Assembly (NCBI GenBank): GCA_963682175.1
Contig: OY821791.1
Coordinates: forward strand, 26,215,826 to 26,279,825
DNA length: 64,000 bases
Direction of reading: 5' to 3'
Source of the DNA: Triglochin maritima
Lineage: Eukaryota > Streptophyta > Magnoliopsida > Alismatales > Juncaginaceae
Shown here in pieces: positions 47,732-58,300 of this stretch (its first letter is position 1; each line of letters begins with the position of its first letter). Made by a program: the position numbers and the translations under genes. The notes under the pieces were generated by a model, which worked only from the letters and a program-made list of their open reading frames with translations, was not told where the DNA came from and did no database searches.

Positions 47732-49031
47732 TGTTGGCCTTCTGGTCTTAATTTTGATTATTACAAACAAATGTGATTCATGATCCAAATTACACTTCAC
47801 TTGACTTAGATAATATAGTCAAACTGCACATATATTGTATATTTTTATCTTGTATATGTGCTCAAATTGATGAAATATCAAAATCAATCAAGATCAAAAT
47901 TTAAGACTTGTAATCAAAGCTACAAGAACAAGAATAGTAATTTTCCTTTTAATTGAGTCTTGGGATCAATATGTAAACTTAATACACAAAAAAGGATTTG
48001 ACAAAATCAGACGACCAAATCCCTCACAGTGGTCTGATTCTCATATCTTAGCAGATTTTAGAACCTCACTGGAAATTGGACGACCGATTAGCTCACAGTC
48101 AACCAATTTTCTTATGTTGTAAACTATGCGTGCCTTATTTCAGTTGGTCCATGCGGTTTATAACTGTTGAGATTTCTCAACGGATTTATTTTGTAGTCAT
48201 TGGCACCATAACACACTTTGAAAGTTTTGACGACCGATTGGTCCCCGGACGTCCAATTCACTTTGGACAGACTCAATCGACCTCTTCAAACTTTGCACTT
48301 CGAATGACTGACCCTAGTTCGGTTGACCTATCCTTATGTTGGTTGAATGTCTGATCTTTTTTTGGAAGTTGGTGAACGGTTATTCGACCATTTATCAGTT
48401 AACCGAAGTCTCAATTTTGATCACGAAAACGATAGGAATTCGGACGTTTGATTCAGTACCGTTCGACTGATAGAACTTTTGAATTTCTTGACCCAATTTT
48501 CTCACAAACTCTCTCAAACGACTAGTTTTGTTTTGAAGTCTATAAATACTTCATTCAAGAGGCACAACGCTACCTTTTACTTGCTCCAATCAATCCTACT
48601 ACTTGTGCCTTCATTTCCAAGCCTTCAAAACTCTACCAAACTCTTAAACTTCATTCAATCTACTTCAAAGTGTAATTCAATATCTCGGTGTCAACCTCAT
48701 TCAATCAAGAGTTGTAAAACTTCGAGGAAGCTCTCGTTTGGGTTGTGAAGGATGATTCGAGCAAGACGAGGGTTGTTCGCCAAGGCTCGTGGTGTAAGGT
48801 TTTCACTTCGACCCAGAACAAGGTGGTAATAGACATTCGAGTGTGACTCAGAGGATCAAGTAAGACCTGAAATGATTAGATCACGGTAGTGATTGATCCT
48901 TTATAAAATCATTGGGATCGCTTCTGTGGTTTGCATTTCTTGTTTCTCAAATTTTAATTCCGCATTTGTTATAAAAATTAATTGGTACAAAAATTTATTT
49001 ACCCCATTTAAATTAGTCCCAACCCTATCAA
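47732..49031 (-). repeat. family A LTR, diverged copy, probably solo
   Basis: It starts TGTTGGCCTTCTGG like the reverse of the 31575 end and carries diverged GGTNNACC-type palindromes (for example within 48075-48470). The right end near CTATCAACA at about 49031 is uncertain, and no target duplication was found. Confidence 0.6.
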
Positions 49032-49459
49032 CAAATAAGGGTGCAAGGCTCACTACTCAACCAAAATTGAAGCAATTAAATAAAGGAAAATGTTTTTTGG
49101 CCGCGGTGCGTCCGGGACGCCGTCTGACGTGGTCAATACAGTCAGGAAAAACCAAAGATTAATTAAATCACATATTATTTATTTATTTTGTGTCATATCA
49201 CACACACGCGGAACTATGTGAACTTTGGTTTCCATCATAGATATATCCTCAAAACCTTCCATTATCCCCCCAAACCTTTCATTCTCCATCATTTTCTCCC
49301 GATGGAAGGCGAGATCAGTAAGAGGGATGCCGAGGAGATGACGCGGGAGTGAGTCTTGAGGAGGTTGGGACGCTGACAATGTTGGTTAGGACGTCACGGT
49401 GTAGTTGGTCGGAGAGGAGGAGGAGGAAGTGGTCGGCGTTGGAGTCTTTCTCGAGGCGA

Positions 49460-49990
49460 GGATGAGGAATGTGGTTTTTTGTAGCTGATTTAAGTTTTTT
49501 GTATGATGTTTTTTGAGGAAAGTTTGGTTTTCGTGGCTGAATTGAAGTTTTTGGTTTTGTTATGTGATGAATTGATTTTGATTTTTTTGGAAACGTGGTT
49601 TTTTGTAGCTGATTTGAGTTTTTTTGTGTTGAATTTTTGCAGATGAGGAGGAATGTGGTTCTTTGTAGTTGATTTGAGTTTTTAGTGTGATATTTTTTGG
49701 GGAAAGTTTAATTTTCGTGGTTGATTTGAAGTTTTGGTTTTGTTATGTGATTGATTGGTTTTGATATTTTTGGAAATGGTTCTTTGTAGCTGATTTGAGT
49801 TTTTTTGTGTTGAGTTTTTGAGGAAAAATTTGTTTCTTTGTTGTTGATTTGAAGTTTTTGGTTTTGTTATGTGATGGATCGATCTTGGTTTTTCGATGTT
49901 ATTTTGAAAAGTTTGTTTCTTTGTGGTGTTCTTGTTTAAAATTGGTTTGTCTTTGATATTAATTTTTGGGGGTTTTCGATTTATTTTCAC
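49460..49990. repeat. degenerate tandem repeat, GTGGTTCTTTGTAGCTGATT-type units
   Basis: Units beginning GTGGTTNTTTGTAGNTGATT recur near 49470, 49594, 49652 and 49787, with associated TTTTGGTTTTGTTATGTGAT segments near 49551, 49734 and 49859. Spacing is irregular, about 60-135 bp. No coding frame supports it. Confidence 0.6.
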
Positions 49991-50029
49991 GGTATTGGGT
50001 TGATTTCGTGTTCTTGAAAAAGACAAACG

Positions 50030-50518
50030 CAGGTGATAAAAATGACAAACTTAAAAAGGAAAAAACAACAACTTAAAAAAAAGAACATGAACTTAAAAAG
50101 GAAAAAAACAACTTACTTATTAAAAAGGAACAAACATAACTTCAAAAGGAACAAACAGTACTTAAAAAGGAAAAACAACAACTTAAAAATGATGAAGTAA
50201 TACCTAAAAATGAACAAACATAACTTAAAAATGACGAAGCAAAACTTAAAAAAGGAAAAAAACATGAACTTAAAAAGGAAAAAAACAACAACTTAAAAAG
50301 GAACAAACATAACTTAAAAATGATGAATCAATACTTAAAAAGGAAAAACAACAACTTAAAAAGGAACAAACATAACTTAAAAATGATGAATCAATACTTA
50401 AAAAGGAAAAAACAACAACTTAAAAAGGATGAAGTAATACCTAAAAAGGAACAAACATAACTTAAAAGGACGAAGTAAAACTTAAAAAAGAAAAACGAGA
50501 ACTTAAAAAGGAAAAAAC
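50030..50518. repeat. AACTTAAAAAGGAA minisatellite, left block
   Basis: Units of about 20-22 bp built on ACTTAAAAAGGAA and ACTTAAAAATGATGAA alternate, with a higher-order unit of about 65 bp at 50290-50420. The array begins GATAAAAATGACAAACTTAA, and an inverted copy of this beginning ends the right block. A solo LTR splits the array at 50519. Confidence 0.9.
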
Positions 50519-52597
50519 TGAAGGATTTCATGTTTAATTATGCCTATATATTTTCGGAATTTTTAAGCATAATAAGGATCTTATACAATTTTCTATGATT
50601 TATTTCATGCATGTACTAGTTTGTTTCAATAACTAGTTTTAAAACTTTTATTAAAACAAACCAAGGATTCCGAAATCATACCTAGAAGTTCTCTAAAACT
50701 TCTTGAAGATTCGGAGACGTTGATGACGCTTCTCGCCGCGCCGGATGCCTCCGAGATTTCACCAAACTCTAAACAGGATTGGAGAGAGAAGAGCTAGCCT
50801 CTCGATCTCCAATAGGGTTTAGAATCTAATTACTAACCCCTCTTTAGTTTCCTTGAGAAGAAGCCCTCTTGAAACTAAAACTAAACTTAAGAATTAAGGA
50901 ATTTTCGTGGAGAATTATGGAGAGAGATTTTTTGCACAAGAAATAATGAATTAATTAATTGGGTAATGAAATAAGCTTGTATTTATAAGCTCTCTCCAAA
51001 TTACCTATTCATGTGCAACCCCTTGCCCATGATCTCATGCAAAATTCCATCTAACCATCCATTATTTAATAATAAATAATATTAGCCACGAATTAAATCA
51101 ATTATGGACCAATTCCATGCATGATCTAATTAATTCTTAAATTAATTCTGCATAAAACCGTCTGGCCGGTCGACCGTTCGCGAGGTCCGGTCGACCGTTT
51201 CGACCAGGTTTCGGTCGACCAATAGATATTTCATCGCAATATTTGGTCGACCGTTAGTAACAAAAATATTTCATCGCAATGTTCGGTCGACCGACCGAAA
51301 CAATCCGGTCGACCGAAAACGAACAGACGAAATCCCTGTTACGATCAATGCACATCCAGTCGACCGTGCAAGATTTCGGTCGACCGCGCAACATCCGGTC
51401 GACCGTTTATGGTTTAGCGGTCAACCGTTTATGCAGTGCTGCAGACTTGTCAAATTTCGGTTTAACCCCTACAAAATTTGACATTTCGGGATTAGTAGTA
51501 AATTCACAACTTATGTAACATATTATCCTATGTAATGATTAATCATTACACCCCATAATATTTACATCACATATGAATTTAATTTAGATTCTAATTATGT
51601 TATTAATCACAACATAATTTTGATTTTGCTTGTTCACCCCATGTGTCATATTTTCTACATGAAACCCGACACATCTTATGAACTCAAAATCCTCATACCT
51701 CGTTTCCCAGTTTTGTGGTGTGACCTATGGGAGGATCTAAACTAAGTTGGCAGTGATATTAAGAGCTTAATATCACAAGCTATAAGCGGTATCTAGCTAC
51801 ACATTATAGCTCCCAATTAGTTAGATGTCTTAATTCCACTCGAACCAAAACCCGATCCATTTAGTGATAGTGTGTATCACTTGTGTCCGTCCCTTGCCTC
51901 ATGATATGAAGAATACACACAAAGTAGTATTGTGTCATCTTTGTATTAGTATTCATTTCTTGATCTCTTTAAGCTAGTTATAAATATGTGACTTAACTCA
52001 AATCACATTGTGCACATTATAACTTTGCTTTATCAAGGGGCCTACTAATATCATTACTCAATTAAGAGGGGCAATGATAATATTTTGACTAGCTATCTTC
52101 TCCAACAAAAGTTGTACTTAACCAACTAATGTCTTTACACTACACTCATCAATAGCTCAAGACACTAGTCTAATTAAGAACTCCTTAAGCGATCGGATAT
52201 AAGTCTCATATCAAAGGACCAAGGACACAGTAAAATATTAATGACACAGAAACACATTTCTATAATATTTTACTTACTAGGTCTATTCAGTATACAAAAG
52301 TAATATTTTCCTCTTTTGCATACCCGTGTTGTCACTCACTTGTAGAGCTACAATGATCTATGACCAACACGACAATCTTAACTCGGTAATTAATGTTCCA
52401 TGTTAATTACCATGATTGCGAATATCTTTTGTTTTATGTAAACCAATATCTTTTAGAGCTCTACGGTTAAGGACCAAGAGCCTCTTCCTTAACACTTCTA
52501 GAAGACGAATAACATAAACAAGGAACAAAATGATTTCTCATTCAATTCATAATAATTGACATTTAAAAGTAAAAACTTTTAGAACACATTCTCTTCA
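50519..52597 (-). repeat. solo LTR of family B with AAAAC duplication, copy 3
   Basis: It runs TGAAGGATTTC..ACATTCTCTTCA, 2079 bp, with AAAAC at 50514-50518 and 52598-52602. It is the reverse complement of copy 1 in overall order. GGTCGACC palindromes cluster at 51168-51426 with starts at 51168, 51189, 51213, 51245, 51285, 51307, 51358, 51378, 51397 and 51419. A TATA-like TATTTATAAG lies at about 50982-50991, downstream of the cluster in minus-strand direction. Confidence 0.9.
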
Positions 52598-52602
52598 AAA
52601 AC

Positions 52603-53033
52603 AACTTAAAAAGGAATAAACATAACTTAAAAAGAACAAACATAACTTAAAAAGAAAAAAAAACTTAAAGAGGACGAAACAAACCTAAAAAGGAACAAAC
52701 ATAACTTAAAAAGGACGAATCAAAAATTAAAAAGGAAAAGCAGAAACTTAAAAAGGAAAAATGACAACTTAAAAAGGAAGAAACGATAGCTTAAAAATGA
52801 ACAAACATAACTTAAAAATGAACAAACATAACTTAAAAAGAATGAAATAATACTTAAAAAGGAAAACAACAACTCTTATGTTAAGAATGACAAAATCATA
52901 CCTAAAAAGTACAAACTGGTACTTAAAAATGATAAACTCAAATGTTAAAAAAGACATACATATATGTTAAAAAAACATGTTTTTCCTTTTTAAGTTGTTG
53001 TTTTTCCTTTTTAAGTTTGTCATTTTTATCAGT
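52603..53033. repeat. minisatellite, right block ending in an inverted copy
   Basis: The same ACTTAAAAAGGAA units resume after the LTR and run to about 52970. The last stretch, about 52980-53033, is the array start (50034-50087) in reverse complement. The whole array is therefore bounded by inverted repeats of about 50 bp. Confidence 0.85.
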
Positions 53034-53404
53034 TGCTTATATGGAGAACAAATGACAAAAAATGAACTCTTCATTTTACCTTGGTATCCGAATGTTGTAT
53101 GGAGAAACCAAAAGTTGCGTTGGGAAAAATAAAAGTTACATAAGGAAACCAAACGTTGCAGTGAGAAAGTAATGTTGCGTTGAGAAACTAAATGTTACAT
53201 GTGACACCAACATATTATTAAATGAATTTCTCTTCTGACTGAATTGCTGATTCAACTGACCACGTCAGGCGCGTCGTGCACGACTCTTAAATAAAGTACA
53301 TGACACGTATTTTTAAGGAAGCTCGGTTGCCGTAATTTTTTTATATAATAAAAAAAATTAAAAAAATTCGAAATTTAGGAATTTTTTTTCTTCCAAAACT
53401 ACTC

Positions 53405-53429
53405 GGATCGCGGGTGTGACCCGCGATCC
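53405..53429. repeat. GC-rich hairpin in foldback element, left arm
   Basis: An 11-bp stem GGATCGCGGGT/ACCCGCGATCC encloses a GTG loop. Equivalent hairpins in the right arm are at 54986-55010 (loop GCG) and 55045-55069 (loop CAC); the right arm has two because a unit of about 60 bp is duplicated there. Confidence 0.9.
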
Positions 53430-54985
53430 GTGTTCCCGCCAATTTTTTTTTTTTTTTTGATTTTCTGTTTCTGTTTTTGTTTTTTCTTTTCTGTTTTTAT
53501 TTTTTATTGTAATTATTTGTAAGCATTTTTAAATCTTTTTTTTTCAAAATAAGTTTTCTAATTTATATTATTTTTCTAAATTTTTTAAAATTATTTTTAA
53601 TTTTTCCAATAATCGGCATCTAAATCACGTCGATAACCCGACGTATTGAAATGTTAGGGTATTTTATACAATAAAAAAACAAATTTTTTTAGCCAGATTA
53701 ATAAATTATTTACAACTGAATATTAAACAAACACTAAAACTAATTAAAACAAAAAATTAGAAACGTTATCAAAAATTAGTAGGGTGTACACACATTGTAA
53801 ATATTTTTAGAGGTCGATACAGCAAAAAATTAAAAACACAATTAAAAAATTTTAAAAAATAATAACAATTACAAAACATAGTTTGAAAATAAATATAATA
53901 AAAAACATAGTTAAAACGATTTTAAAAAAAATCAAAACATTTTAAAAAACGTAGTGTTTTAGTCGTAGTGTTTTATGTTTTGAATTTTTTTAAATCATTT
54001 TAACTAAGTTTTTTTATTATATTTCTTTCCAAAATATGTTTTGTAATTGTTATTATTTTTAAAAAAAATTAATTGTGTTTTTAATTTTTTCAAGAAACGA
54101 CCTCCAAATCACGTCGATAACTCGGCATGTATTGAATTGTTAGGGTATTTTATACAATATAAAAACAAAATTTCTTAGTTAGAATAATAAATTATTTACA
54201 ACTGAATATTAAACAAATCATAAAACTAATTAAAACAAAAAATTGGTAACGTTGCCAAAAATTCGTAGGGTGTACACACATTACAAACATTTTGGAGGTC
54301 GATACAGCAAAAAATTAAAAACACAATTAAAATTTTTTAAAAATTAATAACAATTACAAAACATATTTTGAAATATATATATATATATATAACATAGTTA
54401 AAATGATTTGTAAAAAAACAAAATATAAAATCAAAAACAATAAAAGAAAATAAAAAAGTCACGGATTTTAGTCGTAGTGTTTTATGTTTTAATTTTTTTA
54501 AAATCGTTTTAATTATGTTTTTTATTATATTTATTTTCAAAATATGTTTTGTAATTGTTATTATTTTTTAAAATTTTTTAATTGTGTTTTTAATTTTTTG
54601 CTGTATCGACCTCCAAAAATATTTACAATGTGTGTACACCCTACTAATTTTTGATAACGTTTCCAATTTTTTGTTTTAATTAGTTTTAGTGTTTGTTTAA
54701 TATTCAGTTGTAAATAATTTATTAATCTGGCTAAAAAAATTTGTTTTTTTATTGTATAAAATACCCTAACATTTCAATACGTCGGGTTATCGACGTGATT
54801 TAGAGGTCGATTATTGGAAAAATTAAAAATAATTTTAAAAAATTTAGAAAAATAATATAAATTAGAAAACTTATTTTGAAAAAAAAAATTTAAAAAAAGA
54901 TTACAAATAATTACAATAAAAAATAAAAATAGAAAAGAAAAAACAAAAACAGAAAATCAAAAAAAAAAAAATTTGGCGGGAACAC

Positions 54986-55069
54986 GGATCGCGGGTGCGA
55001 CCCGCGATCCGAGTAGTTTTGGAAAAAAAATTTGGCGGGAACACGGATCGCGGGTCACACCCGCGATCC
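54986..55069. repeat. two GC-rich hairpins in foldback element, right arm
   Basis: Both share the 11-bp stem of the left-arm hairpin. Each is part of a directly repeated unit of about 60 bp (TTTGGCGGGAACACGGATCG and onward to AGTAGTTTTGGA). Confidence 0.9.
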
Positions 55070-55317
55070 GAGTAGTTTTGGAATTTTTTTTTTCCTCCTA
55101 AATTTCGAATTTTTTTAATTTTTTTTATTATATAAAAAAATTACGGCTCGGTTGGCACTAGCTTACACATTGACATTAAAAAATTAACACGATTTCCTAA
55201 GAAATTAAAAAATAGAAACTCTTATTTTTGCACTCTCTGCCTTTCCTTTCCTCGTCGGATCTAAAAAGTCTCAGATTCCAGAAGAAGAGGAAGGAGGAAG
55301 AAGGAGAGGGAGAGGAG

Positions 55318-58300
55318 ATGTCTCGCCCAACTGTTCCGGTCCACCACCACAGATCCAAAGCCCTGGATGGCAAATACGTGAGTTTCCGCCTCCAAAGTTC
55401 CGATCTTCCCCCAATTCGAAACCCTAACCCTAAAGGTGTCGCCTTTCCGCGCAGATGCTTGGGGACGAGATCGGGAAGGGGGCGTACGGGAGGGTTTATA
55501 AGGGCCTGGACCTCGAGAATGGGGATTTCGTCGCGATTAAGCAGGTTTCGTTGGAGAACATCCCGCAGGAAGACCTCAACATCATCATGGTATCCCTTTT
55601 CCCGTTTCCTACCGAATTTGGGTTTGAGGTTCGGATTTTCGTTCCGAATTAAGGTTTGCTGTTTCGTTGGAAATGGGTTAGTCATTAGTCTTTGCCCATT
55701 AGTGTGTATGGTTCCCAATTCGGATGTGAATTTGGTGGTTTTGATGATTCTAATTTAGTTCCCAGGTAGTGGTTTTGGTCGAGTTTTGTTGGTTGTCTCC
55801 GAATCGGCCCGTCTCATGTGATTTTGGGTTTTCAATTCAAAATTTCAAATTCATTGGTCGGGTAGTGGCTTCTGTTAGATTTTGTTAGTTGTCTCCGAAT
55901 GGGCATCCCTCATTTGAATTAGGGTTGTCAATTCAAGTTTGTTACTCAGGTATTGGTTTCCGTTAAATATTGTTGTTTGTCTCCGTTAAATATTGTTGTT
56001 CGTTTTTAAATGGGCACATCTCATCTGAATTTGGGTTTCAATTCAAAATTATTACCTAGATTGGAGATAAAATTTGTTGTTCGTTACCAAAGTTGCACGT
56101 CTCTTGTCAATTTGGGTTTCCAATTCAAATTTGTTAGTCAGATAATAGTTTCTGACTTTCTGTTGAAACTTGCTGTTTCTCCAAATCGGCACATCATTAT
56201 GGTCCCATGCGAATTTATTTAATCAAATCAATTATTCAAATTTGTTTCTCAGGTAGCAATTTCCGTTAAAATTTTGTTCGGTCTCCAAAAGGGCACACCA
56301 CTATAATACTTTCCCATGTGTTTTTGGTTTTTCTGTTGAAATTCCTGCTTAGATACTAGATAGTAGTTTCAGTTAAATTTTGTTCTCCAAACAGGCACAT
56401 CATTATAATTGGTGTCATGTGAGTTAGGTTTTCCTATACAAATTTGCTGCTCAGATGGTAGTTTCGGTTAAATTTTACTGGTTTCGCTAAATGAGCACAA
56501 CATCATGGTTAGTTGTTTCCATATGATGTTTTTTAAGTTCAAATTTGCTCTGTTTCTGTTTATTAGATGGTAGCTTCTTTTTGAGCTCCAAATGGTCATG
56601 TTGCTAAGGTGTCTTGTTCCTAAATGCCATCTTCTCGTTCAATTTATTTTTTCAGATCAAATTTGTCGTTCAGAAGTGATTCAGTTAAAGTTTGTTGCTT
56701 GTCTCCAAATGGGCACATCATATAGTGTATTGTCCCCATGTCAATTTGCTGCCTTTGCCAAGTTAGTGTTTGCATTCGAAGGACAACATCATTATGATAT
56801 GTGTTGTTCCTGTAGGATTTCTTTTTTCAAAAAAATATTTGTTTTATTCACTGTGTTGACTGTTCATCTTTTTGCTGGTTCAGTGGTTTGTTTCTGAACG
56901 ATCCTATCACTGTAGTGTGTTATTCCCAAGTGAATTTTTTTTCCAGGGAAAGTATGTTCACTTTGTTATTTTGTTGCTTAGATGGCAGTTTCAGCTTTCA
57001 GTTACCATTCGTGATTTACCCAATGACCTTATTATTAGGATATGCATCATTACTCTCTACCGATGAAAAACGGCATCATTACTCCCTACCGATAAAAAAA
57101 GCATTGTTTACTCTCTGATAATTCATTTATTCTATGTAATAGTGTGCTGTTTCTGTTGCTATGGTAGCATAGGATATGTATTGTTATCCTCTAGTACTCA
57201 AGAGGTGCAGCGTGGTGTGATTGTTGATGGCCGGTTTGATGTTAATCACTTTTCTTTCTAGTGGTTAGCGAAGTGAGTTTTCTGTGGTTTGCACTCCGTC
57301 TGCGTGGTTCGCAAGTAACGGAGGCCTTTTATGAAAATACTTTTGGGGCTAAGCATATTAGGAAGCAACCTGTCGGTAGTCTGCTTAGTTTTACAAAATG
57401 CTGTTAAACAATTGAGATTGTAAATGACTTTTGTGGGCTGGTATTCTACACACTACTTTTCAACTCTCTTATTTTTCAGATTAAGATCGTAGATATGTGG
57501 TGACATACTTGTTAACTGTTAGTTTCCAAACATGAAGTAAGTTCTCGCCAGGGTTCTGTAAAATGTAAATCTTAGTTACTTAGTTACATATTAAGACAAA
57601 TCATACTCCCAGAGGGCTTGGTTTGTGATCGTTGCCTGAGAGGTATGTTTGTTTAGAATATATTTTTGAGCTGATACATGGTTGTGTAGTTTTATTTCAT
57701 CATGTTTGTACACAGGTTGATTATTACCTATATGATTCTAATACATATAAAATTTTCACTTCTGGCAACAATATTTGCTGAACCTATCATTTGATCAACT
57801 ACGAACTTCAGCAAGAAATTGATCTATTGAAGGTACTTGTTTCTATTCATTTTTTCTTTATAAATTGTATTATTGAAAATGACAAGCGTATTAACATCAA
57901 TTTTGTTTAGAATTACTGTTCTTTTAATTTTTGTTTTCAAGCTTGTATAGTTCTTGATATTTCTAATTTCTATATATCTTTTGTGTTATGCTCCTTAATT
58001 GGTTTCTCTAGGTTGACTATGGATAATGTGTGGAAAAACGACATGGTGACCTTTTATTATTATTTTTGATGACTTAGAATTCCCTGACACCCACCCCCAT
58101 TTTTGGACAAGTGGGCTACGAGTATAAACTGGGGGTGACCCACACCATTTTCACTAGGGTGCTTGACATGATTTGAACCGGCGTTAAATGGCAATCTAAC
58201 AACTGTCTTAACCGGCTGATCTACACCCTAGGGGACTGGTGACCTTTATTTATAAAAGGGTTCTGTGGTGATGGGCCCTGATTTTAGAGAATTTGGGTGT

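Larger units (their letters stand above)
49107..53284. mobile_element. candidate inverted-repeat-bounded element around the minisatellite
   Basis: CTGACGTGGTCA occurs near 49124-49135 and inverted at about 53257-53268, in similar GC-rich contexts (GCGTCC..GACGCC against GCACGACGCG). The arms are imperfect and no target duplication was established. No transposase is inside. A degenerate F-box-like minus-strand stretch may be present near 49320-49470, but the frame is broken. Confidence 0.3.
53330..55146. mobile_element. foldback (long inverted repeat) element with 8-bp target duplication
   Basis: The termini are CCGTAAT and ATTACGG, flanked by CTCGGTTG at 53322-53329 and 55147-55154. The outer 600 bp of each end are near-complementary, and the middle (about 53950-54480) holds further copies in alternating orientation, for example GTCGTAGTGTTTTATG near 53962 and 54472. 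It is extremely AT-rich except for GC-rich hairpins. The 8-bp duplication suggests a hAT-mobilised non-autonomous element. It has no coding capacity and ends 171 bp before the MAP3K start codon. Confidence 0.88.

Noticed and set aside
51168..51426. CRISPR-like array of GGTCGACC repeats
   Set aside because: Repeats are only 8-10 bp, spacers vary widely, and the setting is a plant LTR. This is an LTR palindrome cluster.
55228..55758. 176-codon open frame over the MAP3K epsilon start
   Set aside because: It is in a different frame from the kinase exons and crosses splice sites. The kinase motifs in exons 1 and 2 decide the true frame.
58170..58236. Functional tRNA gene in intron 3
   Set aside because: A and B boxes are present, but no cloverleaf can be formed, and the A-rich tail with flanking duplications shows a SINE.
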